Of a DNA stretch of 64,000 nucleotides, positions 8,217 through 17,194 are shown in pieces. Source of the stretch: JAMBLL01 sp964387145 (lineage in GTDB: Bacteria > Actinomycetota > Acidimicrobiia > Spongiisociales > UBA5794); NCBI GenBank assembly GCA_964387145.1, contig CAYLVM010000001.1, positions 55,321 through 119,320 on the forward strand, read 5' to 3'. Each line of letters begins with the position of its first letter. Position 1 is the first letter of the stretch. The position numbers and the translations under genes are program-made. Under the pieces are notes generated by a model. It had not been told where the DNA came from. It saw only the letters and a list, made by a program, of their open reading frames with translations, and ran no database searches.

Positions 8217-9950
8217 TCACAGATCGATCGGGTCGGCATCGACCCTGACCCGGGCGCCGCGATCCCTCAGCGATCCGACGAGATGCCGCAGACGGATCCG
8301 TGCCTCGCCCAGGTCACGCCCCTGGATGAGCCATCGAACTCGATCTCCGAGCACCGCGGGGCCGAGAACAGTGGCGACCCGTCCGATGGTCTCGGCGACC
8401 TCCACTCGCGCATCGATCGTCGTGTCGACTTCCAGAGCGATCAGCTGCCCGAACGGGGGGAACCCGGAACGCCGACGCACACTCAGCAACTCCGCGAGGA
8501 ACGTTTCGGGGTTTCCCGAGCGAAGTGCAGCGAGAACCGGCTGGTCGGGTATCGCTGTTTGCACGAGCAGACGGTTTCCGCTGCCCCGACGGACCAGATG
8601 GGCCACACGCACGTGCAGCCGCAGAGCATCCTCGGCCGCCCTGTAGTTCGGTGCGTGAGCGAGACCGTCGATATCCACCGAGACCGCCAAATCGACGGCC
8701 GGGTGACCGATGATGTCTCTTTCCGAGCCAACCGTGATCGCTCTGTCATCGTCGCGGACGCCGACGTCGTTCCCGACGGATCGCGCGATGGCGTCACGGA
8801 CGGATCCGATTCCGGCACCCAGTGCGTCGAATCGTTCTCCGCCGCAGTGACCGCATCCCTCCGGAACCGCTCCGCAGCGCCGACACTCTCCCCTGCGTGT
8901 GATCGCTGCGGCGCACGCGATACATCGACGCATTTCTCCACACTTGATGCATCTGAATGCAGGCGCGTAGCCACGCACGGGGACGAGAACGAACGCTGTG
9001 CCCCCTCGCTTGAGGTTCGTGACGATCGCTGTGCGTGTCCGATCCAGGAGCACCGAACGCGACGGAGGCTCTTCTCGTCGGTCTGCAACCTCGACGAGCG
9101 GCCAGTTCCTTCCCTTCGTCTCGACGACGTGCGCGCCGAGTTGCAACGTTTCGAGGCTCGGCACGGGAGTCAGGAATGTCACATCTGCACCTTCGACGCC
9201 TGCGCGGTGCACGATCACTTCTCGTACCCCGAGTGTTGGAGTTGCAGGGGACTTCATGACGCGGCGTGCATCCTCGACCACGACGATCGTCCCGAGGCGT
9301 TGGACCGGCCACAGCATGATCTCACGCGTACCGATGAGCACGGTCGGCGACTCGGTCGCCGCCCTGACCCACGCTGCGGTAGCGGATTTGGCTTGCGTTC
9401 CCGACGTTGCCATCACGACGACGACGTCCGGGGCCGTCGCCAGATCAGCAGCGAGACGTTCGACTTCGGCGATCGTGGGAGCTACGACCATGACGCTGTC
9501 CCTCACGCCTATGGAGGCTGCAACGATGGCTCGGACATGGGCGACGTGGTCACCTGCGCCCGAGACGATCACCGAGAAGGATGGCTTCTTTCGCCCGTGC
9601 GCTCGCTGTGGCTTCACAGCTCCCCGTGCAACGTTGGGTGGCATCGTGCGTTTCAGGATCACCGAAAGTGGGCTGACGTAGTGTGATGCCGCCCAACGCA
9701 GGGTTTCGAGGCCGATCTCATCGAATCCCGGAATCGTCCCGGAGAGCCCGTCGAGCGGGAGCAGCCTGCGGTCGGGCGGCGCGTCGAGCAGCGCCGTGAC
9801 GAAGCCTTTGAGTCTTCGACCAGAAACCCGGATACGTACCCGTGATCCAACGGTGATGTCCATGCCGTCGGGTATCAGATACGTGAATCCGTCGTCGACG
9901 GCGAACGACGGGATGTCGGGGACGACCTGGCAGGCCCGTACGGTGCTCAG
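8217..9950 (-). CDS. priA: Primosomal protein N' (PriA), helicase motifs degenerate, probable CTG start
   Basis: Replication-restart protein. The first ATG is at 9863, but 29 in-frame codons upstream encode VVPDIPSFAVDDGFTYLIPDG, which aligns with the conserved PriA DNA-binding N-terminus (E. coli has FDYLLPEGM followed by a similar RVRV block). No ATG, GTG or TTG exists in that stretch; a CTG overlaps the coaBC TGA as CTGA, which I take as the start (577 residues). The zinc-binding region is intact (CIKCG, CIAC, CRRCG, CGHCG), but no Walker A GKT is present and the DEEH box is replaced by VVVEDARR, as in actinobacterial PriA proteins thought to lack helicase activity. Confidence 0.88.
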   Translation of the reverse strand: MSTVRACQVVPDIPSFAVDDGFTYLIPDGMDITVGSRVRIRVSGRRLKGFVTALLDAPPDRRLLPLDGLSGTIPGFDEIGLETLRWAASHYVSPLSVILKRTMPPNVARGAVKPQRAHGRKKPSFSVIVSGAGDHVAHVRAIVAASIGVRDSVMVVAPTIAEVERLAADLATAPDVVVVMATSGTQAKSATAAWVRAATESPTVLIGTREIMLWPVQRLGTIVVVEDARRVMKSPATPTLGVREVIVHRAGVEGADVTFLTPVPSLETLQLGAHVVETKGRNWPLVEVADRREEPPSRSVLLDRTRTAIVTNLKRGGTAFVLVPVRGYAPAFRCIKCGEMRRCIACAAAITRRGECRRCGAVPEGCGHCGGERFDALGAGIGSVRDAIARSVGNDVGVRDDDRAITVGSERDIIGHPAVDLAVSVDIDGLAHAPNYRAAEDALRLHVRVAHLVRRGSGNRLLVQTAIPDQPVLAALRSGNPETFLAELLSVRRRSGFPPFGQLIALEVDTTIDARVEVAETIGRVATVLGPAVLGDRVRWLIQGRDLGEARIRLRHLVGSLRDRGARVRVDADPIDL

Positions 9951-11134
9951 CCGCGGCTCCGCTGCTCGAGCACGGCATCCCAGATAGCATCCGCGACGTC
10001 CTCTTTCGACATCAATGCCAGTGCGGTCGATTCGCCTCCCGGCCCGATGAGCGTGACCTCGTTCGTGTCCGTACCGAAGCCCGATCCAGGGCTGCTCACG
10101 TCGTTGGCAACCATGAGATCGACCCCTTTGCGTACCGCCTTGTCGAGGGCGGCGTCGGTGGAACCGACCTCGGCGGCGAAGCCGACGAGGAAGGGACGGG
10201 GTTCAAGCGCTCCGACTCCTGCCAGGACGTCTGGAGTCGGCTCGAGCTCGATAGCGGGCACACCGTCGGCGCGTCGGATCTTGACGTCGGACAATGTCGC
10301 CGGACGGAAGTCTGCAACCGCTGCCGCCATGACGGCGATCTGACATCCAACGACTCGATCCCACACGACTTCGGCCATCTCGGTTGCGGTCTCGACGGTG
10401 ATGATCTCGATGTTCGTCCCGTGCGGTCTCGATTCGGCAGCGGTAACCAATATCACATGAGCTCCACGGGCCGACGCTCGGGCTGCAAGGGCGTTGCCCA
10501 TCTTCCCGCTGGAACGGTTGCCGATGTAGCGAACCGGGTCGATGGGCTCACGTGTCCCTCCGGCCGTCACCAGGACTGTCATCCCCGTCATGTCTCCGGG
10601 TACGAAGACCGCGGAGAGCACAGACACGATGTCGTCGGGCTCTGCAAGCCTGCCGATGCCGATGTCGCCCCCGGCGAGGGCACCTACCTGGGGTTCAACG
10701 ATGTGGTATCCGAAGCCTTCGAGCCGCGCGACGTTGTCCCGTGTTGCGGGATGCTCCCACATCTCGGCGTGCATCGCGGGGGCAACGACGACCGGTACCC
10801 CGGATGCGAGCACGGTGGCGGTCAAAGCGTTCGAGGACTGTCCCGCCGCGATCTTTGAGATCGTCGAGGCGGTTGCGGGGGCGATGACGACGGCGTCTGC
10901 CCACGCAGCGAGTTCAGTGTGTGGAGATACTCCAGGTCCTGTGAACAGATCGGTGACTGGTTCACTCCCGGTGATCGCGGCCAGGGTCGCTTCACCGATG
11001 AAGTTGGACGCTGCCGATGTCATGACGGTGCGTACCTCGGCACCCTGTTCCATCATGCGTCTGGCGAGATAGACCGCCTTGTAGGCTGCGACACCGCCGG
11101 TGATGCCGAGGACCACATGGCGCCCGGCGAGCAT
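9947..11134 (-). CDS. coaBC: CoaBC: phosphopantothenoylcysteine decarboxylase / phosphopantothenate-cysteine ligase
   Basis: Two successive CoA-biosynthesis steps. The flavoprotein CoaC domain (about 1-180) starts GRHVVLGITGGVAAYKA and has APAMHAEMW and the PXMN-like region; the CoaB domain (about 190-395) has TAGGTREPIDPVRYIGNRSSGKMG and MAAAVADFRP. The E. coli-type ACGD active-site loop reads LAGGDIGIGRL, so the usual Cys position is Gly. 395 residues. It overlaps priA by 4 bp and follows rpoZ by 2 bp. Confidence 0.95.
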   Translation of the reverse strand: MLAGRHVVLGITGGVAAYKAVYLARRMMEQGAEVRTVMTSAASNFIGEATLAAITGSEPVTDLFTGPGVSPHTELAAWADAVVIAPATASTISKIAAGQSSNALTATVLASGVPVVVAPAMHAEMWEHPATRDNVARLEGFGYHIVEPQVGALAGGDIGIGRLAEPDDIVSVLSAVFVPGDMTGMTVLVTAGGTREPIDPVRYIGNRSSGKMGNALAARASARGAHVILVTAAESRPHGTNIEIITVETATEMAEVVWDRVVGCQIAVMAAAVADFRPATLSDVKIRRADGVPAIELEPTPDVLAGVGALEPRPFLVGFAAEVGSTDAALDKAVRKGVDLMVANDVSSPGSGFGTDTNEVTLIGPGGESTALALMSKEDVADAIWDAVLEQRSRG

Positions 11135-11136
11135 GG

Positions 11137-11370
11137 CTACTCCTCGACCGGAGCGATGACGACCTTGTCCTCGTAAATCTCTTCGAGGGCGATCGACAGG
11201 GGTTTGCGCGACATGGAGTGGACCTGTGGTGGCACGTAGCCACCGATACCAGCGCCGAGTTCGTTGAAGTAGGCGTTGATCTGGCGGGCCCTGCGTGATG
11301 AGAGCACGACGAGCCCGAAACGGGTGCCGGTCTTTGCAACGACGGCGCCGATGGGTGGTTCGATCATCAT
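11137..11370 (-). CDS. rpoZ: RNA polymerase omega subunit
   Basis: Assembly subunit of RNA polymerase. 77 residues from the ATG-ATG pair that has GAGGAG about 10 nt upstream; a 14-residue longer in-frame reading lacks an RBS. The FGLVVLSSRRARQINAYF segment is the conserved omega core, and the tail GGYVPPQVHSMSRKPLSIALEEI matches the actinobacterial version. It sits in the standard gmk-rpoZ-coaBC order. Confidence 0.92.
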   Translation of the reverse strand: MMIEPPIGAVVAKTGTRFGLVVLSSRRARQINAYFNELGAGIGGYVPPQVHSMSRKPLSIALEEIYEDKVVIAPVEE

Positions 11371-11411
11371 GATGTGAGTACTCCTCATGCTGGGTCTGTG
11401 CCCGCGCGGCA

Positions 11412-11996
11412 CTACAGGTTGGACGCGGTGCGATCCTGCCCGTTCAGTATATCGAGGACGCGGGCGATAGCTTCGTCGAGTCGATCGTTCTCGACGATCT
11501 CGTCGTATACGTGCGGGGCCTCTTCTATCTGGCTCGCAGCAACACTCAGGCGACGTTGCACGTCACTCTGGGAGGTGTCACCCCGACCGTAGAGGCGCCG
11601 GGCGAGTTCATCGAGGGATGGAGGGCTGATGAAGACGAGGAGCGCATCGGGGTACGCCCTTCGTACCTGCTTGGCACCTTCGTTCTCGATGTCGAGGATC
11701 ACGTTGATGCCTCGATCGAGGATCGGGACGACCTCGTCGCGCATGGTCCCGTACAGGTGACCTCCATACTTTGCCCACTCGAGCACCTTGTCCTCGTCGA
11801 TCGCCCTCTCGAACTCCTCGATCGTGACGAAGTGGTAGTCGACACCGTCGAGTTCTCCCTCACGGGGTTGACGGGTCGTTGCAGACACAGAGAACCGGGT
11901 GTCGGTTCGATCCAGGACGGCGGCGAGAATCGTGGACTTTCCGACCCCCGATGGTCCGGAGATGACGACGAGTTGGCCTCTACGAGAAGCGGTCAA
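11412..11996 (-). CDS. gmk: Guanylate kinase
   Basis: Converts GMP to GDP with ATP. Walker A GPSGVGKST is at residues 13-21 of the chosen start, followed by SATTRQPREGELDGVDYHFV (GMP-binding) and the YGGHLYGT segment. 194 residues. No ATG or GTG precedes the core; the TTG chosen lies within the last codons of mihF (17-bp overlap), implying translational coupling. The longer open frame upstream is antisense-like sequence inside mihF. Confidence 0.93.
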   Translation of the reverse strand: MTASRRGQLVVISGPSGVGKSTILAAVLDRTDTRFSVSATTRQPREGELDGVDYHFVTIEEFERAIDEDKVLEWAKYGGHLYGTMRDEVVPILDRGINVILDIENEGAKQVRRAYPDALLVFISPPSLDELARRLYGRGDTSQSDVQRRLSVAASQIEEAPHVYDEIVENDRLDEAIARVLDILNGQDRTASNL

Positions 11997-12288
11997 GGAG
12001 CTTTGCTCGCTGGTTCGGTCCGAGGCCTCTGAGAGTCCGGTTGTCCGCGATGCCGATCTCTTCGAGCAGTCGCTTCGTCGAGACCTTTCCCATGCCAGGC
12101 ATCGAGACGACGATCGCCTGAATCTTGGTTCCCGCAACGAGGTCGTTCTCCTCCGCTCGCGTGAGGACATCGGAGAACGTGAGGCTGCCCGTCTTGAGCA
12201 ACTGCTTGATCTCGGCGCGCACCCTGCGGGCCTCTCCTGCCCGTTCGAGGGCCGCGGCCCTCTGTTCATCGCTCATCTCGGGAAGCAT
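11980..12288 (-). CDS. mihF: Actinobacterial integration host factor mIHF
   Basis: Nucleoid-associated DNA-binding protein restricted to Actinomycetota. 102 residues; LTDEQR-like MSDEQRAAALERAGEARRVRAEIK forms the N-terminal helix, and the VSMPGMGKVSTKRLLEEIGI helix-two-turn-helix plus RRLRGLG-like RTLRGLGPNQRAKLL are the DNA-contact region. AAAGGA lies 7 nt before the chosen ATG; an upstream in-frame ATG would add 14 residues. Conserved neighbours pyrF and gmk support the call. Confidence 0.94.
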   Translation of the reverse strand: MLPEMSDEQRAAALERAGEARRVRAEIKQLLKTGSLTFSDVLTRAEENDLVAGTKIQAIVVSMPGMGKVSTKRLLEEIGIADNRTLRGLGPNQRAKLLDRFS

Positions 12289-12330
12289 GTGGCGTCCTTT
12301 CTCCTGGGGAATCGTATCAAGGTTGGACAC

Positions 12331-13035
12331 TCACGATGCAATACCGGCGAGAATGTCCCTGGCAGCTTCAGCGGGATCGCCGGCCCGGGTGATCGGACGT
12401 CCTATGACGAGGTACGTTGCTCCCCGCTCTACCGCATCGTTCGGCCCGGCGACCCGAGCCTGGTCATCGTCGGTTGTCACGGTTCGGATTCCCGGCGTGA
12501 CACGGATCAAGTCGGGTGCCACCTGGCGCACCACGTTGAGCTCGAGCGGTGAACACACGAGCCCTTCGCATCCCGCGGCCGCCGCGACGGTTGCCATCTT
12601 GCTCACGAGCTGGCCTGGAGTGCGTTGGATACCGAGGCGTTCGAGATCGGATGAATCGAGAGAGGTCAGCACGGAGACTCCAAGCACTCCCGCCGCAGCG
12701 TTGCCTGCACCTCGTCTGAGTCCCCTGACCGCAGCTTCGAGCATGGTCTGTCCTCCCCCGACGTGTGCAGTGATCCAGCGTGCCCCGTGTCTGGCAAGAC
12801 GCTCCGCTGCGGCTTCGACCTGTGATGGGATGTCGTGGAGTTTCGCATCTGCGAACACCGGAAGATCGAGACGCACGAGCGCATCGATCGTTCCAGGGCC
12901 AGGTCCGTGAAGGAGGCCGAGACCGATCTTGACCCCCGCGACGTAGGGTGCGACGCGTTGAGCGATCTCGACTGCAGCCTCGGCGGTGGGAAGGTCGAGT
13001 GCAACGATGATGGGGCTGTCTGTTCTCGCTACCAC
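12331..13035 (-). CDS. pyrF: Orotidine 5'-phosphate decarboxylase
   Basis: Last step to UMP. 234-residue TIM barrel; catalytic FADAKLHDIPSQV holds the D-x-K-x-x-D charge network, and PGIR plus the C-terminal VIGRPITRAGDP phosphate loop are present. This is the D-x-K-x-x-D architecture seen in short OMP decarboxylases rather than the longer form common in mycobacteria. The GTG start overlaps the pyrD stop by 7 bp. Last gene of the pyr operon. Confidence 0.95.
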   Translation of the reverse strand: MVARTDSPIIVALDLPTAEAAVEIAQRVAPYVAGVKIGLGLLHGPGPGTIDALVRLDLPVFADAKLHDIPSQVEAAAERLARHGARWITAHVGGGQTMLEAAVRGLRRGAGNAAAGVLGVSVLTSLDSSDLERLGIQRTPGQLVSKMATVAAAAGCEGLVCSPLELNVVRQVAPDLIRVTPGIRTVTTDDDQARVAGPNDAVERGATYLVIGRPITRAGDPAEAARDILAGIAS

Positions 13036-13937
13036 GGCTTGTACGCTCCCTTGAGTGATCGAATCGATTCGATGTCGTTGTCGTGCAGGTACTTGCGGAC
13101 TCCCTTGAGGACCTTTGCTGCGATGCGGGGCCGTGCGAAGTGCGCCGTTCCAATAGCGACGGCGTCGGCTCCAGCCAGGATGAACTCGATCACATGGTCT
13201 GCGTGTGAGACGCCGCCGCAGGCGACGATCGGTGCGTCCGGTAGATCACGTGCAACCTCGAGTACACAGCGCACGATGATCGGCCGGATCCCCGTCCCCG
13301 AGTAGCCGCCGATCAGTCCCGAGAGTGCAGGACGCCGTGTGGAGATGTCGATGGCCGCACCCATCACGGTGTTCGCTATCACGAGCCAATCCGCCCCTGC
13401 GCTCATCGCTGCTTGAGCCACTTCCGATATCGGCATGGCATCTGCGGACAGTTTCGCTCCGATCGGAAGATCGGTCACCGACCGGACTGCCTCGACCACA
13501 TCGTGGGTGACCTGCGGGTCGAGAGCGAACGGCTGCCCATCGAGGTTCGGGCACGACAGGTTGATCTCGATACCGGACACACCGGCTGCGCGCATCTTGA
13601 CTGCCACCTGTGCAAAGCCGTCGGGGTCGTGAGCGACGACGCTCCCCCACACCGGGACCGTCATGTCCCTGAACGCGAGAGAGACGTCTTCCAACCAAGC
13701 GTCTATGCCCGGATTCTGGATGCCGATGCCGTTGAGCATCCCCGCGTCGGTGGTCGCCATCCTTGGAGGGACACGGCCGGGCCACGACTCGGGTGCAACC
13801 GACTTCGCGGTCACCGCACCGTAGCGCGACAGGTCCACCGTGCGCCTGAACTCGACGATGGATCCCAGCGTCCCCGACGCCCCGATGAGCGGTGTGTCGA
13901 GGAGGACCGGCCCGAGGGTCACGTTGAGGGGGTGCAT
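13029..13937 (-). CDS. pyrD: Dihydroorotate dehydrogenase, class 1 (PyrDB-like catalytic subunit)
   Basis: Oxidises dihydroorotate to orotate on an FMN cofactor. 302 residues with the class 1 active-site cysteine in INLSCPNLDG, the FMN-contact ANTVMGAAIDIS, and the C-terminal GGVSHADHVIEFILAGADAVAIGTA. Class 1B enzymes usually pair with an iron-sulfur/FAD subunit PyrK, but no pyrK lies between carB and pyrD or elsewhere in this operon. A GTG directly precedes the ATG, which itself overlaps the carB TGA (TGATG). Confidence 0.93.
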   Translation of the reverse strand: MHPLNVTLGPVLLDTPLIGASGTLGSIVEFRRTVDLSRYGAVTAKSVAPESWPGRVPPRMATTDAGMLNGIGIQNPGIDAWLEDVSLAFRDMTVPVWGSVVAHDPDGFAQVAVKMRAAGVSGIEINLSCPNLDGQPFALDPQVTHDVVEAVRSVTDLPIGAKLSADAMPISEVAQAAMSAGADWLVIANTVMGAAIDISTRRPALSGLIGGYSGTGIRPIIVRCVLEVARDLPDAPIVACGGVSHADHVIEFILAGADAVAIGTAHFARPRIAAKVLKGVRKYLHDNDIESIRSLKGAYKPW

Positions 13938-16900
13938 CACCTCAGAACCCTACGATGATGATCCTGCAACGAGGTGACCCTGTTCGGATGTGACCGGGTG
14001 GTTTCGACCGATCGTGCAACGGCGAGTCCGCCCGCTGCGGTCGTCACGGTCGCGATCCCGTGTCGTGTGGCTGCGATGCGGATGAGCCTCCCGTCTCCAC
14101 GGGCCTTGCCGCCGGCGGGAGTGTTGATCACGAGGTCGATCCGTCCCTCTTCGATCAGTCGCACAGGGTCGTACGCCCCATCACCGACCTTGTCCACACG
14201 TGTCGAGGGGATCGAACGACGCTCGAGGTAGTCCGCCGTGCCGTCGGTTGCGAGGATCCTGAACTCGAGATCGTGCAGGATCGATGCGATCTCGGCGCCA
14301 AGAGGCTTATCCGCGTCGGCGAACGAGAGAAAGACTGTCCCCGAGACGGGCACGGTGTGGCCGGCTGCATGCAGAGCGCGAGCGTACGCCTCACCGGGGT
14401 TCTCACCGATTCCCATGACCTCGCCGGTCGCCCGCATCTCCGGTCCAAGCATCGTGTCCTCCCCCGAGAAGCGCGTCCAGGGCAGGACCGCTTCTTTCAC
14501 CGCGGTGATCTCGAGGTCCGGGGTGGACATGGGAAGTGCTCCGGATTCCTGGAGGTCCGATATTCGTTCTCCCATCATCACCCTCGTCGCGATCTTGGCC
14601 AGGGGAACCCCCGTCGCTTTGGAGATGAAGGGAATGGTACGCGATGCCCGCGGGTTCGCCTCGAGGACGAAGACGTCGTCTCCCTGAACGGCGAACTGGA
14701 TGTTGATCAGTCCGCACACGGAGAGGCCTTCGGCAAGGCGTCGCGTGATGTTCGATACCTTGACGATGACGTCGGGCGACAGGTTCGGCGGTGGTACGAC
14801 GCACGCTGAGTCTCCCGAATGAACCCCCGCCTCCTCGACGTGTTCCATGATCCCGCCGATGTAGAGATCGACACCGTCGAAGACCGCGTCCACGTCGACT
14901 TCGGTCGCAGCTTCGAGGAATCGGTCGATGAGTAGCGGGGATCCCGACAGATCGACCTCGCCTCCCGGTGTGGGTCCGTAGAACTCCCCCAGGTAGGTGG
15001 AGAGTTCCTCGATCGAGTAGATGATGCGCATCGCACGGCCGCCGAGCACGTAGGAAGGGCGTACGAGCACCGGCAGGCCGATACGGCCGACGACATCGTG
15101 GGCTTCTTCGAGCGACCGCGCGGTGCCGTTGGGTGGCTGGGGGATGTCCCGCTGGGAGCACAGGGCCGAGAACTGCTCGCGGTCCTCGGCAACGTCGATG
15201 GCGTCGGGCTGGGTGCCGGCGATCGGAACACCAGCACGTTCGAGCGCCGCGGCGAGTCCGAGGGGCGTCTGACCCCCGAGTTGAACGATGACCGCCCGTG
15301 GCTGTTCGATCGCAACGATGCCAAGAACGTCCTCTGCCGTGAGAGGCTCGAAGTACAGACGCGTGGAGGTGTCGTAGTCGGTCGAGACGGTCTCAGGGTT
15401 GCAGTTGACCATCACCGTGTCGTATCCGCTCTCCTCGAGGGCGAACGCGGCATGGACGCAGCAGTAGTCGAACTCGATACCCTGCCCGATCCTGTTGGGT
15501 CCCGAGCCGAGCACGATCACCGTGTGATCCCCCGGTTCGGGTGCCTCCGACTCGTCTTCATACGACGAGTAGAAGTATGGCGTGGCTGCAGGGAACTCCG
15601 CCGCACACGTGTCGACGGTCTTGTACGCGACTTCGATCCCTGCTGAGGAGCGAAGCGATCGCACGGCGTCCTCGTCCATTCCCCAAAGGTACGCGAGTTG
15701 CCCGTCGGAGAACCCCCACTGCTTGGCGTCGCGGATCGAGCCGGCTGATGCGGCTCTCGTCTCGAGTTCGTTGCGGACCGAGACGATCGATGCCATCTGG
15801 TCGACGAACCACGCATCGATGTGTGTCGCCGCGACGATCGCATCGACGCTGACGCCTCGCCGAAGTGCTTCAGCGACCTGGAAGAGTCGTTGGGGTGTCG
15901 GCGTGGCGACTGCTTCGATGAGGGCGGCGTCGGACAGGGAGCGTAGCTGGCGCTCCAGTGGATCTGCGTTGAGACCCATCCGCCCCGTTTCGAGAGAACG
16001 CAGCGCCTTCTGGAGTGCCTCGGGGAACGTTCGGCCAATCGCCATCGCTTCACCGACGGACTGCATCGAGGTTCCCAGTACCGGGCGAACGGAGGCGAAC
16101 TTGGCGAAGTCGAACCTCGGAATCTTGACGACAACGTAGTCGAGTGCCGGTTCGAAGCATGCTGGCGTTGCCTTGGTGATGTCGTTGGTGATCTCGTCGA
16201 GTGTCATACCCACGGCGAGCATGGCCGCGATCTTGGCGATCGGGAATCCCGTCGCCTTCGACGCAAGAGCGGAGGAGCGTGAGACCCGCGGATTCATCTC
16301 GACGATGATTCGCCGCCCCGAGATCGGATCGACGGCGAACTGGACGTTGGAGCCGCCGGTCTCGACGCCGACTGCACGCAAGCACGCAATCGCTTCGTCG
16401 CGCATCTCCTGGTACTCGCGGTCCGACAGCGTCATGACAGGCGCGACCGTGATGCTGTCCCCGGTGTGCACCCCCATCGGATCGAGGTTCTCTATCGAAC
16501 AGACGATCACCGCGTTGTCGGAACGGTCACGCATGACTTCCAGTTCGTACTCTTTCCACCCCGCGACGGACTCCTCGACCAGTACCTCAGACACGGGAGA
16601 GGCTGCCAGAGCCTCTGTGACCACGTCGCGGAACTCCCCGGGGGTGTGCGCTAGGCCGGTACCGCCGCCACCGAGTATGAAGCTGGGTCGTACCATCGCC
16701 GGCAGGCCGATCTCTTCGAGTGCCCGCTCCGCTTCTTCGATCGACGTCACATAGCGTGCCTCAAGCGTTTCTATGCCTGCAGCATCCATGATCTCTTTGA
16801 ACTTCCCTCGATCCTCCGCGGCACGTATCGCGTCGATCGATGCACCGATGAGTTCGATCCCGAGGTCATCGAACACGTCGCGCTCTGCGAGTTCCATCGT

Positions 16901-17194
16901 GACGTTGAGCGCTGTTTGGCCTCCCAGAGTCGGCAGCACGGCGTCGGGCCTCTCCTTGACCAAGATCGCCTCGACGGTGTCGGCTGCTATCGGTTCGATG
17001 TAGGTCGCGTCTGCGAACTCCGGGTCGGTCATGATCGTTGCCGGATTCGAGTTCACGAGGATGACCCGGTACCCGAGTTCCTTGAGGACCTTGATCGCCT
17101 GGGTCCCCGAGTAGTCGAACTCGCATCCCTGGCCGATGACGATGGGTCCGGAGCCGATGATGAGAATCGAGCGAATATCTTTTCGCTCAGGCAC
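13937..17194 (-). CDS. carB: Carbamoyl-phosphate synthase large subunit
   Basis: Makes carbamoyl phosphate from bicarbonate, ammonia and 2 ATP. 1085 residues with the typical duplicated ATP-grasp halves: first IGSGPIVIGQGCEFDYSG, second LGSGPNRIGQGIEFDYCC near residue 555, and a C-terminal MGS-like allosteric domain. The GTG chosen gives VPERKDIRSILIIG, the canonical start; it overlaps the carA stop by 8 bp. Upstream in-frame sequence is antisense to carA. Fifth gene of pyrR-B-C-carA-carB-pyrD-pyrF. Confidence 0.96.
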   Translation of the reverse strand: MPERKDIRSILIIGSGPIVIGQGCEFDYSGTQAIKVLKELGYRVILVNSNPATIMTDPEFADATYIEPIAADTVEAILVKERPDAVLPTLGGQTALNVTMELAERDVFDDLGIELIGASIDAIRAAEDRGKFKEIMDAAGIETLEARYVTSIEEAERALEEIGLPAMVRPSFILGGGGTGLAHTPGEFRDVVTEALAASPVSEVLVEESVAGWKEYELEVMRDRSDNAVIVCSIENLDPMGVHTGDSITVAPVMTLSDREYQEMRDEAIACLRAVGVETGGSNVQFAVDPISGRRIIVEMNPRVSRSSALASKATGFPIAKIAAMLAVGMTLDEITNDITKATPACFEPALDYVVVKIPRFDFAKFASVRPVLGTSMQSVGEAMAIGRTFPEALQKALRSLETGRMGLNADPLERQLRSLSDAALIEAVATPTPQRLFQVAEALRRGVSVDAIVAATHIDAWFVDQMASIVSVRNELETRAASAGSIRDAKQWGFSDGQLAYLWGMDEDAVRSLRSSAGIEVAYKTVDTCAAEFPAATPYFYSSYEDESEAPEPGDHTVIVLGSGPNRIGQGIEFDYCCVHAAFALEESGYDTVMVNCNPETVSTDYDTSTRLYFEPLTAEDVLGIVAIEQPRAVIVQLGGQTPLGLAAALERAGVPIAGTQPDAIDVAEDREQFSALCSQRDIPQPPNGTARSLEEAHDVVGRIGLPVLVRPSYVLGGRAMRIIYSIEELSTYLGEFYGPTPGGEVDLSGSPLLIDRFLEAATEVDVDAVFDGVDLYIGGIMEHVEEAGVHSGDSACVVPPPNLSPDVIVKVSNITRRLAEGLSVCGLINIQFAVQGDDVFVLEANPRASRTIPFISKATGVPLAKIATRVMMGERISDLQESGALPMSTPDLEITAVKEAVLPWTRFSGEDTMLGPEMRATGEVMGIGENPGEAYARALHAAGHTVPVSGTVFLSFADADKPLGAEIASILHDLEFRILATDGTADYLERRSIPSTRVDKVGDGAYDPVRLIEEGRIDLVINTPAGGKARGDGRLIRIAATRHGIATVTTAAGGLAVARSVETTRSHPNRVTSLQDHHRRVLR

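Noticed and set aside
8187..9686. 499-codon plus-strand frame opposite priA
   Set aside because: Antisense shadow of priA with no recognisable protein features.
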